A stretch of DNA of 17,033 nucleotides from CAYZXK01 sp964482395 (GCA_964482395.1 CAYZXK010000020.1:1-17033); one strand, 5' to 3'. Counted from the first letter of the stretch, positions 1-7,370 are shown. The notes: generated by a model not told the origin, from the letters alone. Numbers and translations are program-made.

Positions 1-80
1 CCTTCCTGAGCCTGTGGAAACGGGCCGGAATCTACGAAGTCCGCTATTCTCGGACCAAACCCCGCCGCAGCGGGAGCTGA
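1..80 (+). CDS. C-terminal end of an unidentified protein (partial)
   Basis: Reading frame 3 stays open from the window edge to a TGA at 78-80 and gives a 25-residue tail that begins FLSLWKRAGIYEVRYSR and ends in a basic, serine-rich stretch. The other plus frames look less protein-like here. The segment is too short to assign a family, and the start lies outside the window. It converges on the minus-strand gene that ends at 251, and a GC-rich hairpin straddles its stop codon. That this is a real gene end is an inference from composition and context only. Confidence 0.45.
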   Translation, partial: FLSLWKRAGIYEVRYSRTKPRRSGS

Positions 81-89
81 GCTGCGGCG
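63..89 (+). terminator. GC-rich hairpin over the stop codon, possible terminator
   Basis: CGCCGCAGC (63-71) pairs perfectly with GCTGCGGCG (81-89) around a 9-nt loop that contains the TGA stop. No T-tract follows, so this would be at best a non-canonical terminator or a 3'-end stabilising structure. Confidence 0.3.
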
Positions 90-204
90 TGGCACAGCCC
101 GCTGGCTGACCCCGTCGGGCGGTCGCAAGGGCGACATTGGCCGACCCGTCTGCCGGGACCCGCTCGCGGGCTGCAAAGCGTTGTGCAAGACTCGAGCAAC
201 CCAC

Positions 205-240
205 CGGGAACCCCGGCGCGGACCGGCGCCGGGGTTCCCG
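205..240. terminator. Perfect 15-bp GC-rich hairpin between convergent genes
   Basis: Positions 205-219 are perfectly complementary to 226-240 with a 6-nt loop. The hairpin starts 10 nt past the stop of the minus-strand gene ending at 251 and faces the plus gene ending at 80. There is no T-tract on either strand. The position and the perfect stem suggest a bidirectional terminator or mRNA 3'-end structure. The rest of 90-250 holds nothing else I recognise. Confidence 0.5.
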
Positions 241-250
241 AGGACCGATA

Positions 251-2446
251 TCACGGACAATCGATCGGCAGCGGATTAGTGGTCAGCAGGGCCACGAACG
301 GGTTGACGTCGGCGAATGAGGGGTAGGTCCCATCGCCGTTGATGTCGCCGTTTCGCGGGTTGCACCCCGGGTAACTCGACTGCCAGGCCGCGAAGTTGAC
401 CATGTAGATCACGAACGGGTTGATGTCGGCGAAGCTGACCTGGCCGTCGCAATTCATATCGCCGACGCAGATCGGCGGGACGCCCGGCTTGGTAGCTCCG
501 ACGTACAGCAGCACGTCATAAGCCTCGTCGGCCGGCAGGTTGGGGTTGTAGTAGGTGGAGGTCGGGTCGTTGTAGGTGCCGTCCGCGTTGGCGTCGTAGA
601 GAATCTTCGTATTGAGCACCAGACCGCCGAGGGTAGTTGGATCTTTGGTGTCCAAAGTCGGGCTGGGGGTGGCTCCTAAGTGGGCCATTTCGCTGATGTT
701 TGCGGACCAAGCAGTGCCGGAAGAGACCGAGTCGGCATCGGCGACGCCCATGAAGGCGATGGTCCAGGGCCGGCCGGAGTTCTGGCCCGGGAAGACCATT
801 CCCAGCTCCAGGACCAGTTCCAGTTCCCAGCCGAAGACCGCCGGCTTGTACACCGCGCGGATGAGGGCCGAATCCAGGTCGTCGTCCTGGGTGCCCTCGA
901 TCCCGTCCGGGCCGAACCAACGCATGGCCGAGATGAACCAGACGTTGCCGACCGAGTCGATCATCGGGGCGGACATCGACGGTCCCAAAGGCGTGCCGCC
1001 GGTGACTTCATACAGCCCGACCAACCGTCCGATCGCGGCCCCGCCGGGCCCGTTGAGGATCGGCTTGCCCGAATTCGGGTTGCCGTACTGGTCGCAAGAG
1101 TAGGCTACCATTCCCCATTCCACGGTGCACGAAGCACCGACTCTTGCGGCCGCAATGTAGTTGAGCGGGTTATTGTTGAAAACCTCCGGCTGGTAAACCA
1201 CCGCCGCGGCCAGTAGCCGCCCGGCCTGGTCGATGTTGAGTCCGATCTGGCCGTTGCCGCCTCGGAAAGCGACCTGGCTGTGGTAGTGATCGAACTCGTT
1301 AGTCCCGGACATATTGGTCATGCCGGTGATGTGGTCCACGATGGTAGTCGGTAGGGTGAGTGCCAGCGGGGTGCCGACCACGTTGCCGGTAGGACCCAGG
1401 CCCCAGAGATTGATCGTGTCCGTCGGCGCACTGCTCCCTTTCTTGCCCAGGATGGCTGCGGTCCCATGCGTGCCGCCCACGCAGGAATGATTCTTGGTCA
1501 TATACGACAGGTTCCCGCGGTGATCGGTGACACCGGCGGCCAGGTGTCCGGAAGTGTAAGTGGGCGGATACGCCGCTCCGTAGCCGTATTGATTATTGTA
1601 GTTGGTGCCCAGGAAGTACGGCTGGCCGAAAATCGATTCCGGGCCGATGTTCGGCGTGTTGTGCGTGGTCCCGCTTTGTCGAACGAACCACGTGCCCGCA
1701 TTCGGAATCCCGGCATTATCAATCACGTTGAGCAGTCCGCAGCTACGAGCCAGGACATCGACAGCGAAGACATTGTTCCCGGTCAGGGTGTTGGGCCCCG
1801 TGCACTGGTTGCCGTCCGCCCGGAATATCACATTGCCCCAGTCGTCCACCGCCCCGATCCCGAATTGCGACCGGTTCTCGTCCGGGTTGGCCCCATTGAT
1901 CGCTGCGGTGACCCGCTTGACGTACAGCCGGGTCGGATTGACCGGATCATAGTTGACCACCGCTCCGACAATTCCGTTGTAGGCCCGGTTGTTATCGGTC
2001 GTGCCGAACTCGGCGAAGCTGACCGCGAACTGGTTGCCGCTGCCGGTCGGCGAGAGCGTCCCCGGCGGGTTGTTCATGGTTGGATGCACGCCCTGGCCCG
2101 GCACGGTCCAAAACTTGTACGTGGAAGCGGGGTAGCCGACCCCCAGGCTTTGCCGGCGACTGATACCCTGGGCCGAAAGCTGGCTGTTGAAGTACTCCTT
2201 GGCCGGCGGAATGGCCCCCGCAGTGCTCGACTTCCCCGCCTTCACCAGCGGCCCGACCGCGAATTGCGTGCCCCAGGAGGCCGTGAAGGGAGTCAAATCC
2301 ACGACGTACTCGGCACACTGGTGACCGGTATTCCAGGGCGACAAGGCGTCCCCTGGCAAATTCCCCAGATTCTTCGAAACGCTATCCTGTGCCAGCCCGG
2401 GGACCGCCAGCACGATCAAGGCCCAGATCACTGACCACTTCTTCAT
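251..2446 (-). CDS. Large secreted protein with C-terminal dockerin-like EF-hand repeats
   Basis: This 731-residue protein has a Sec signal peptide (MKKWSVIWALIVLAVPGLA, likely cut before QDS). The ATG start has a strong AGGAGG ribosome binding site about 8 nt upstream. The long middle region (about 20-650) is rich in Gly, Asn, Thr and aromatic residues, as in extracellular beta-rich proteins, and I cannot assign it to a named family. The C-terminus (about 657-731) carries two calcium-binding loops, DMNCDGQVSFAD near 663 and DINGDGTYPSFAD near 701, each followed by NPFV. This paired dockerin-like module is common at the ends of planctomycete secreted proteins. It presumably anchors or assembles the protein outside the cytoplasm, but no cohesin partner is visible. 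The gene stands alone on its strand, with hairpins on both sides. The secreted/dockerin-like call is firm; the activity is unknown. Confidence 0.85.
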   Translation of the reverse strand: MKKWSVIWALIVLAVPGLAQDSVSKNLGNLPGDALSPWNTGHQCAEYVVDLTPFTASWGTQFAVGPLVKAGKSSTAGAIPPAKEYFNSQLSAQGISRRQSLGVGYPASTYKFWTVPGQGVHPTMNNPPGTLSPTGSGNQFAVSFAEFGTTDNNRAYNGIVGAVVNYDPVNPTRLYVKRVTAAINGANPDENRSQFGIGAVDDWGNVIFRADGNQCTGPNTLTGNNVFAVDVLARSCGLLNVIDNAGIPNAGTWFVRQSGTTHNTPNIGPESIFGQPYFLGTNYNNQYGYGAAYPPTYTSGHLAAGVTDHRGNLSYMTKNHSCVGGTHGTAAILGKKGSSAPTDTINLWGLGPTGNVVGTPLALTLPTTIVDHITGMTNMSGTNEFDHYHSQVAFRGGNGQIGLNIDQAGRLLAAAVVYQPEVFNNNPLNYIAAARVGASCTVEWGMVAYSCDQYGNPNSGKPILNGPGGAAIGRLVGLYEVTGGTPLGPSMSAPMIDSVGNVWFISAMRWFGPDGIEGTQDDDLDSALIRAVYKPAVFGWELELVLELGMVFPGQNSGRPWTIAFMGVADADSVSSGTAWSANISEMAHLGATPSPTLDTKDPTTLGGLVLNTKILYDANADGTYNDPTSTYYNPNLPADEAYDVLLYVGATKPGVPPICVGDMNCDGQVSFADINPFVIYMVNFAAWQSSYPGCNPRNGDINGDGTYPSFADVNPFVALLTTNPLPIDCP

Positions 2447-2582
2447 GCTGTACTCCTCCTCTGAACTTTCTCACCTGAAAAGCCCAGCCCAATCCTCGAC
2501 CATGGCCACGACCACGGTTAGGCGCGAGGGTCCGCAGTTTCGAGTCGAACGCCCCCACTCCTTTCGCCCTCGGTTGCTTCGG

Positions 2583-2604
2583 GGGCCCCGGCCGCCCGGA
2601 GCCC
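2583..2604 (-). terminator. GC-rich hairpin downstream of the pseudopilin gene
   Basis: GGGCCCCGG (2583-2591) and CCGGAGCCC (2596-2604) form a 9-bp stem with one G-T wobble and a 4-nt loop. It lies 28 nt past the pseudopilin stop at 2632 on the minus strand and before the next gene start at 2446. No T-tract follows. I found no convincing sigma70-like promoter for the 251-2446 gene in the remainder of 2447-2631. Confidence 0.4.
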
Positions 2605-2631
2605 ACATGTTTCCCTTCCTCCACCCAGCCC

Positions 2632-3771
2632 TCAGGGCACCACGTAGCCTACCGGTACGTCGGTCATTCCAGAGGACGGATTCTGCACCACGGTGCCGGA
2701 TGGATACCACAGATGCACCTGCCGCGACTGCCGATCCGTCAGGCGCTCCACATGTCCGTCGAAGAATACGGCGTTGATCAAGCCGCGATTATCATGCGCG
2801 TCGCCGGACAGGCACCCGGCTTGTCCGCCGTGTCGGTAGCTGACCGTCAGGTTCTGACCCTGACTCTCCGACCCGTCCGGTACTGGCAGGTTGTCCCAAT
2901 TCAACGTATCGCTTTTCACACCGTAGGCTTGCGACCCGCAGTACCAGGCGCCCCAGTCGGCAAACGCGCCGTTCCAGTTGGGGATCGGGGCCACCTCGAT
3001 GTCGATGAAGGTGCTGTAAGTCACGTAGCGTGTGCCATCAGCGGCGAAAATCTTCCGGGCCGCCGCACCCACCCGATCGATGCGAGGCACATAGTCGTCT
3101 ACCCGGACCTCCCAGTCGGGATAATCGGGCGCCGCCTTGGTCATGACCGGAATGGCCTTGATCTTTTCGTCGTAGCAGAGAACACGCTGATTCCTCTGCC
3201 CCCAGTACTGGAAATAGACCGGCATCAGATAGCTCACCGCCGGCCAGGGAGCCTGTTTCTGGAACTCTTTCAGGTCCGGCGCGCTGCCATACAGGCCGGA
3301 CGAGTAGGTCAGCGACGGGCAGCGGAACTTTTGCAACAGGAACTTGAAACGCTCCGCGCGCACCGAGGGCAATTCGGTCGCTCCAACCAGGCAGGGTGTG
3401 ATCCAGTCGAAGCTCTGGACCGGGAGCTTGGACTAGTAGAGCGTCGCCGGGTTGGCGTTCATGCTGAACAGCTTGGCCCGGACCGCCGCCCCGCTGGTGT
3501 TCAGCCCCGGGATCCAGTCGGCATTCTGGGCCGCATACTCGCCCAGCCCGGTTCCGAGCTGGCGCAGATGCTGAGCACAGACCACCGCCCGGGCCTGCTC
3601 TCGGGCCGAACTCAGGCTGGGCAGGAGGATCGAGATGAGCAGAGCGATGATCGCCACCACGACCAGCAGCTCGATGAGGGTGAAGGCTCCTCGGCCGACC
3701 TGCCCACCATCGAGGGCCGGACCCGACCCGTTACGGTACCGTTCGAACGGCCAGTGTCTCGGGATCCACAT
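2632..3771 (-). pseudogene. Type II secretion-like pseudopilin interrupted by an in-frame TAG
   Basis: One reading frame of 380 codons runs from the ATG at 3771 to a TGA at 2632, broken only by TAG at 3435-3433 (codon 113). The first part has a prepilin leader ending in RGA, then FTLIELLVVVAIIALLISIL with Glu at +5 of the mature protein, so a prepilin peptidase probably cuts before Phe. The part after the TAG continues in the same frame as SKLPVQSFDWITPCL and ends with a late H...FFDGHVE motif, as in planctomycete pilin-like proteins. Both halves are therefore pieces of one family member. A TTG at 3372 could in theory start the second half but lacks the pilin helix. The gene begins inside the end of the preceding membrane-protein gene (41-bp overlap). 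Nonsense mutation, sequencing error and context-dependent readthrough are all possible; a pseudogene or sequence error is the simplest view. Confidence 0.75.
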
Positions 3772-4078
3772 GCCTGTTCTGATCTCCCAGTTCGATGACA
3801 GCTTCGCGGTACCTGGAATCCACGTAAGTCACGCCGTCTTTCACATAGGCCGGAAGCAACGTCATCTGCCCGGTCTGGGGATTCTCCGCCGGCAGAACGA
3901 CGACCTTGTTCCGGTCCAGCCAGTAGGTCTTGCCGGTCGCGACGCACACGAACCGGACACCTTTGGGTAAACGCCCGTGCCCACTCCGTAACTGGTAATA
4001 GACCAACCCTCCCAGCGCAGCCACCAGCACCCCGGCCAGCGCCAGTCTGCCGCGATTGCTCGTCCAAAAGCTCGCCAT
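3731..4078 (-). CDS. Small single-pass membrane protein upstream of the pseudopilin
   Basis: This 115-residue protein has a short N-terminal cytoplasmic stretch, one transmembrane helix at about residues 10-28 (LALAGVLVAALGGLVYYQL), and a roughly 85-residue soluble tail containing GKTYWLDRNKVVVLPAEN. I do not recognise a named family. The ATG at 4078 has only a weak GAGAG-type ribosome binding site. The last 13 codons overlap the start of the pseudopilin gene in another frame. Together with the shared strand, this suggests co-transcription and perhaps translational coupling. It may assist pilin-like secretion or assembly, but that is inferred from position only. An intrinsic terminator just upstream separates it from truB, so its promoter should lie within 4079-4150, where I see no clear sigma70-like boxes. 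Confidence 0.7.
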   Translation of the reverse strand: MASFWTSNRGRLALAGVLVAALGGLVYYQLRSGHGRLPKGVRFVCVATGKTYWLDRNKVVVLPAENPQTGQMTLLPAYVKDGVTYVDSRYREAVIELGDQNRHVDPETLAVRTVP

Positions 4079-4149
4079 GAATGGCGACTCTCTGATCGTC
4101 GAGCCAGGGACTGATGATTAGCCTTCTGCCGGTAGCTCTCAGCTTACTG

Positions 4150-4171
4150 AAAAAGGGGCCGCTGCCAGCCC
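4150..4171 (-). terminator. Intrinsic terminator after truB
   Basis: On the minus strand, GGGCTG and CGGCCC (plus positions 4171-4156) pair over six bases with one wobble around a GCAG loop. One C and five Ts follow at 4154-4150. It lies 78 nt past the truB stop and before the next minus-strand gene at 4078, so it should end the truB transcript. Confidence 0.6.
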
Positions 4172-4248
4172 GCGCCAATCTCCAGGGGTCATGTTACCCG
4201 TTGATTAGTCTGCTGTGAAGAGACGATCAAGGGTTTGGCCGCCGGAAC

Positions 4249-5043
4249 CTAGCCTGGCCGAGGCGGGATCCGTGCCGGGCCGCTGAGCAATTGCCGTGCG
4301 CGCTCCACGGGGACCACCGCGGCTGCCGGATCGGACAGTCCGGCCAATCGCTCCAAGCTCCAGCTCGCCTGAAAGTCGAACGGCCCCACCGCCAGCCGGG
4401 TCAGCCCAGTCAGGCAGCCGCCGGTACCCAGTCGCAACCCGATGTCGCGGATTAGGGCTCGCACGTAGGTTCCGCGCCCGCAGGCCAGCTCAAACACGAT
4501 GACCGGCCAGTCGTAATGCCGCAACTGGATCCAATGGATGCGCGCGGGCCTGGGTGCCAGGTCGGGCTGGCGTCCGGCCCGGGTGAGCTTGTAAGCCGGC
4601 CGGCCGCCGATTTTCAGGGCGCTGAAGGCTGGCGGGACCTGCATAATCAACCCCTCGAATTCCGCCAGGACTTGTTGGACGCGGCGCAGGTTCGGAGGCT
4701 GCGATACCGTGACCGGTCTCAAAGGTCGCTCGCAATCGAAGCTGTCACTGGTCAGGTCCAGGGCGGCCACAGTCCTATAAATCTTCGGTTGTTCCATCAG
4801 GGATTCGACCAGCCTAGTGGCACGGCCCAGGCAGACCACCAGCACGCCGTCGGCCAGCGGATCGAGGGTGCCCGCGTGCCCGGCTTTCGGCTGGCCGAGC
4901 AGCTTCCGCACCCGTGCCAGGGCTTGAGCGCTGCTGAGCCCCGCCGGCTTATTGAGATTGATGATTCCGTCGAGTGCCGCCATTTTCGCAGTCCGCCTGA
5001 CTCCAGCTTGCGTGCGGTCGGGCTGATCCACTATTGTGCGCAT
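4249..5043 (-). CDS. truB: tRNA pseudouridine(55) synthase TruB
   Basis: This 264-residue enzyme converts U55 in the T-loop of tRNAs to pseudouridine in the cytoplasm. Visible TruB motifs are GIINLNKPAGLSS near 26; the catalytic loop GHAGTLDPLADG with Asp61; PPAFSALKIGGRPAYKL in the middle; and GTYVRALIRDIG in the second half. Two starts are possible. The ATG at 5043 has a near-perfect GGAGG five nt upstream. The ATG at 4983 (MAALDGIINL) fits usual family N-termini better but has a poor ribosome binding site. I chose 5043, which gives a 20-residue N-terminal extension. The stop is TAG. The gene is divergent from the DUF192 gene with only 26 bp between start codons. Function is certain; the exact start is less so. 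Confidence 0.95.
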   Translation of the reverse strand: MRTIVDQPDRTQAGVRRTAKMAALDGIINLNKPAGLSSAQALARVRKLLGQPKAGHAGTLDPLADGVLVVCLGRATRLVESLMEQPKIYRTVAALDLTSDSFDCERPLRPVTVSQPPNLRRVQQVLAEFEGLIMQVPPAFSALKIGGRPAYKLTRAGRQPDLAPRPARIHWIQLRHYDWPVIVFELACGRGTYVRALIRDIGLRLGTGGCLTGLTRLAVGPFDFQASWSLERLAGLSDPAAAVVPVERARQLLSGPARIPPRPG

Positions 5044-5069
5044 GATATCCTCCGAGGTCAGGTGAGTTC
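5044..5069. promoter_or_regulatory. 26-bp divergent gap holding two back-to-back ribosome binding sites
   Basis: The gap between the truB ATG (5043, minus) and the DUF192-lipoprotein ATG (5070, plus) contains GGAGG for truB at 5053-5049 and AGGTGA for the lipoprotein at 5060-5065. There is no space for a promoter, so each promoter must sit inside the opposite coding region and the two 5' leaders would be antisense to each other. If truB instead starts at 4983, the gap grows to 86 bp. Confidence 0.6.
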
Positions 5070-5657
5070 ATGCTGAAGCTGGACGGACGCGCGGCGGCCG
5101 GTTGCCTGCTGGTGGGGCTGATGGCCGCGAGCGGGGGTTGCATACGCATGCCGGGCGGCAGCGAACCTGCCGCGAGCAGCCGGGCCGCGACCACCCGCGA
5201 GAGCCACACCGGTCCACGGGTCAGCGACTCGGCCCGGCGCTACCCGCTGGATTCCCTGCCCACCTCCACGATAACTATTCGCGGTCACACCTTCCGGGTC
5301 TGGCTGGCTCGCGAATTCGATCCTCAGCGGCCGGATGTGGTCCAGGAAGGCCTGATGCACGTTCCGCCGGAAGAGATCGCCGACGACCAGGGGATGCTGT
5401 TCGTTTTCTCGGACGAGCGGCTCCGCGGTTTCTGGATGCTCAACACGATCACGCCGCTGGACATCGCCTTTGCCCGAATGGACGGCACGATCGTCAAGAT
5501 TTGGCAAATGCCGCCGCTGACGCTGCGTACTTTCGGTTCGATCGAGCCGGCCATGCTGGCCCTGGAGGTCAAGCAGGGGACCTTCAGCCGGCTGGGGATC
5601 AAGGAAGGCGACCGGATCGAGGTTCCGGCCGACGTGTGGCTGATCCCGGAGCGGTAG
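5070..5657 (+). CDS. DUF192 family lipoprotein
   Basis: The 195-residue product has a lipoprotein signal peptide with lipobox ASGGC, giving lipidated Cys24. A short linker rich in Ala, Ser, Arg and Thr follows. Residues about 67-190 match the DUF192 family: GLMHVPPEEIADDQGMLFVF, then FWMLNTITPLDIAF, then DGTIVKI, then a late LEVKQGTF...GIKEGD segment. The biochemical role of DUF192 proteins is not well established; they are small beta-barrel domains, often exported, and the lipobox suggests membrane attachment on the periplasmic face. An AGGTGA ribosome binding site four nt before the ATG supports the start. The stop is TAG. It is a single-gene unit, divergent from truB and convergent with the PEP-CTERM gene, with a hairpin between their 3' ends. 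Confidence 0.88.
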   Translation: MLKLDGRAAAGCLLVGLMAASGGCIRMPGGSEPAASSRAATTRESHTGPRVSDSARRYPLDSLPTSTITIRGHTFRVWLAREFDPQRPDVVQEGLMHVPPEEIADDQGMLFVFSDERLRGFWMLNTITPLDIAFARMDGTIVKIWQMPPLTLRTFGSIEPAMLALEVKQGTFSRLGIKEGDRIEVPADVWLIPER

Positions 5658-5688
5658 GGCGGGGGTTGCAGGTGGGACGGATATGCGA

Positions 5689-5717
5689 GAGCCCCGGCCG
5701 GAGGGTGGCCGGGGCTC
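5689..5717. terminator. Hairpin between convergent genes, bidirectional terminator candidate
   Basis: GAGCCCCGGCC-type 11-bp stem: 5689-5699 pairs perfectly with 5707-5717 around a 7-nt loop. It lies between the stop of the DUF192 gene (5657) and that of the PEP-CTERM gene (5750). Neither strand shows a T-tract. Confidence 0.5.
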
Positions 5718-5749
5718 GAGGGGAGCTGATCACGACGTCTGAGCTGAGG

Positions 5750-6403
5750 CTAGCCCATCGACCTCCGGATTCTTAGCAGCAATGGTCCCGCCAGCAGCAG
5801 GCCGTAGGCGGCCGGCTCGGGAGTTATCACCGGAGTAACCTCGAACCACTGCTGGTCGGCCGGAGGCAGCGACCCGCTCCAACTGAAGGTGACCGTGCCG
5901 CTGAGTATGAAGCCACCGGCCAGCGGCAAGTCGGTCTCGATCAGCAGGTAGTCCGTGGCGGGCGCGAATGCCACGTCGCCGACATCATAGATATTGAACG
6001 GAGGCAGGGTGAGCTTGAGGTTGCTCACCAAGACGCTGCGATCGGCCCCGTCCGCAAAAGCGGTGACCAGCAATCCGTTGGTTAGCGGGCTGATACTGAC
6101 CGGCAGCTGAACCGTGTACACATCGTCGATGCTGATGCCCGCGATGCCGCCCGCGTTGTACACCACCTTGAAACCGTGCGGTACGCCGGAATTCCAGATG
6201 TCGAAAGGAACGTGGGCCTCGGCCGGCGGATCCGTCCGCGTCATGCGAAGCTTCTCGGTGTCCCCGCGAGCGAAGAACTCGAAGCCGCCGATTACGTGCG
6301 CCTCGACCTCGGCCCAGGTATGGTAGTGTTCGGTGGTGATCAGGGCCGCACCGGCCGGCCCGGCCAACAAGCACCCAATCGTTAGCCCAACCAGATACCT
6401 CAT
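5750..6403 (-). CDS. PEP-CTERM sorting-domain protein of unknown function
   Basis: The 217-residue protein begins with a Sec signal peptide (MRYLVGLTIGCLLAGPAGA, probable cut before ALITTE). It ends with a PEP-CTERM signal: TPEPAAYG, a hydrophobic stretch LLLAGPLLLRI, then basic residues. Such tails are recognised by an exosortase, which must be encoded elsewhere. The body (about 25-190) is predicted beta-rich and has no family I recognise; it includes VPFDIWNSGVPHGFKVVYN and a late SGTVTFSWSGS. I chose the ATG at 6403, since it has GGAGGAG upstream and places the signal peptide at the N-terminus; the frame is open further upstream but that part overlaps the preceding gene. It follows the collagen-like lipoprotein gene by 29 bp and is probably co-transcribed. 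The stop is TAG. Confidence 0.85.
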   Translation of the reverse strand: MRYLVGLTIGCLLAGPAGAALITTEHYHTWAEVEAHVIGGFEFFARGDTEKLRMTRTDPPAEAHVPFDIWNSGVPHGFKVVYNAGGIAGISIDDVYTVQLPVSISPLTNGLLVTAFADGADRSVLVSNLKLTLPPFNIYDVGDVAFAPATDYLLIETDLPLAGGFILSGTVTFSWSGSLPPADQQWFEVTPVITPEPAAYGLLLAGPLLLRIRRSMG

Positions 6404-6432
6404 GATCCCGCTCCTCCAAGCCCTTTGACGTC

Positions 6433-7299
6433 TCATTGAGGGGACTTCGTCATGTCGTACACCGCGAAGCAGAATCGGGTGTTTATGGGGTTCAGCCACA
6501 CGTCGCGGAACGTCACCTTGAACCGATAATCCGACCCAGGCAGTATGTCGGAAGTGATTTCTTGCTGTACCAGCGCGTCTGGGGTGATCAGGATCACTAG
6601 CTTGGATGGGTCGAAGTCCGAGGGATATCCAATCAGTGTTATCCGATAGATGCCGTTTTCGCCGCCTACCTTGGCGACGGAATAGCCATATCCGGAGATG
6701 GACTGACCAGCGTGGTCCACACAGCCCAGGGCTGCTGCGTAAAGATCCTCACCGTCTTCCCCGGGCGGCCCTTGCTCGCCCTGAGGCCCCTGAGGCCCCT
6801 GCTCGCCCTGAGGCCCCTGAGGCCCCTGAGGTCCCTGCTCGCCCTGGGCTCCCTGCTCGCCCTGGGCTCCCTGCTCGCCCTGGGCTCCCTGCTCGCCCTG
6901 GGGGCCTTGTTCACCCTGAGGGCCTTGCTCACCCTGAGGGCCCTGAGGTCCCTGCTCGCCCTGGGCTCCCTGCTCGCCCTGGGGGCCTTGTTCACCCTGA
7001 AGGCCTTGCGGGCCGGTCACGCCGATCTTACCGGACTCCAGATCGCCGGCCACGGCCGCCGCGGCTTGAGCGGCCAGGTCGTTGGGGTCGATGGGGGTAT
7101 TGGTGCCCTGGGCCTCGTCGACGAGTTCGGCGGCGATGACCGAGATGGGCAGGCCGAGCAGATCTCGCCCCCAATCCTCCAGGGCAAGGGCACCGGCTCC
7201 CGGTCCTCCGAACAGGGGCGAGCAGCCGGTGGCAAAAAGTGTAATCCCCAGCGCCAGGGTGGCCAGGTGAAGCACGCGGACGACGCTCTTGTTTGGCAT
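6433..7299 (-). CDS. Collagen-like repeat lipoprotein
   Basis: The 288-residue product starts at the ATG at 7299, which has a perfect AGGAGG seven nt upstream. It has a lipoprotein signal (LALGITLFATGC, lipidated Cys26). A 65-residue stalk base follows, then 31 uninterrupted Gly-X-Y triplets at about residues 93-185 (mostly GPQ, GEQ and GAQ, ending GPPGEDGED). The end is a 103-residue C-terminal domain with three cysteines that I do not recognise. Bacterial collagen-like proteins form trimeric triple-helical rods, so a membrane-anchored trimeric stalk that presents the C-terminal domain is likely. Pro is restricted to the X position and Gln dominates Y. It is the first gene of a probable operon with the PEP-CTERM gene 29 bp downstream and has its own promoter. 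Confidence 0.88.
   Translation of the reverse strand: MPNKSVVRVLHLATLALGITLFATGCSPLFGGPGAGALALEDWGRDLLGLPISVIAAELVDEAQGTNTPIDPNDLAAQAAAAVAGDLESGKIGVTGPQGLQGEQGPQGEQGAQGEQGPQGPQGEQGPQGEQGPQGEQGAQGEQGAQGEQGAQGEQGPQGPQGPQGEQGPQGPQGEQGPPGEDGEDLYAAALGCVDHAGQSISGYGYSVAKVGGENGIYRITLIGYPSDFDPSKLVILITPDALVQQEITSDILPGSDYRFKVTFRDVWLNPINTRFCFAVYDMTKSPQ
6745..7023 (-). repeat. Collagen-type Gly-X-Y coding repeat with near-perfect 18-bp units
   Basis: The segment encodes 31 Gly-X-Y triplets. At the nucleotide level it is a 9/18-bp tandem repeat. Between about 6834 and 6900 the plus-strand unit CTGGGCTCCCTGCTCGCC recurs in roughly 3.7 identical copies. The unit is a multiple of three, so copy-number change would alter stalk length without a frameshift. 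Confidence 0.9.
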
Positions 7300-7370
7300 C
7301 GTTGTTCCTCCTATGGGGAAACGGTGTAGCAGGTCCATCAGGCTGGAAGCTGGTGTGAACCCTGCACGTA

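Noticed and set aside
1466..2434. Long plus-strand open frame opposite the secreted dockerin-like gene
   Set aside because: It lies wholly antisense to a gene with a signal peptide, ribosome binding site and EF-hand motifs. The translation is Arg/Val/Pro-rich with no recognisable domain, as expected of a GC-rich shadow frame.
3433..3435. Genome-wide TAG recoding (pyrrolysine or a reassigned amber codon)
   Set aside because: TAG is the plain terminal stop of truB (4251-4249), the DUF192 gene (5655-5657), the PEP-CTERM gene (5752-5750) and the lipid kinase gene (9555-9557), all at expected family ends.
2713..3798. 361-residue plus-strand frame opposite the pseudopilin
   Set aside because: Antisense to recognisable pilin sequence, with Arg/Gln-rich composition and no motifs. 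It is a shadow frame.
6745..7023. Tandem repeat considered as CRISPR-like
   Set aside because: The units are directly adjacent with no unique spacers and encode Gly-X-Y triplets.
6712..7329. Leucine-rich plus-strand frame over the collagen repeat
   Set aside because: The regular Leu-Leu-Ala-Leu-Gly pattern is simply the reverse complement of the Gly-X-Y codons; the minus-strand gene has the signal peptide, ribosome binding site and promoter.
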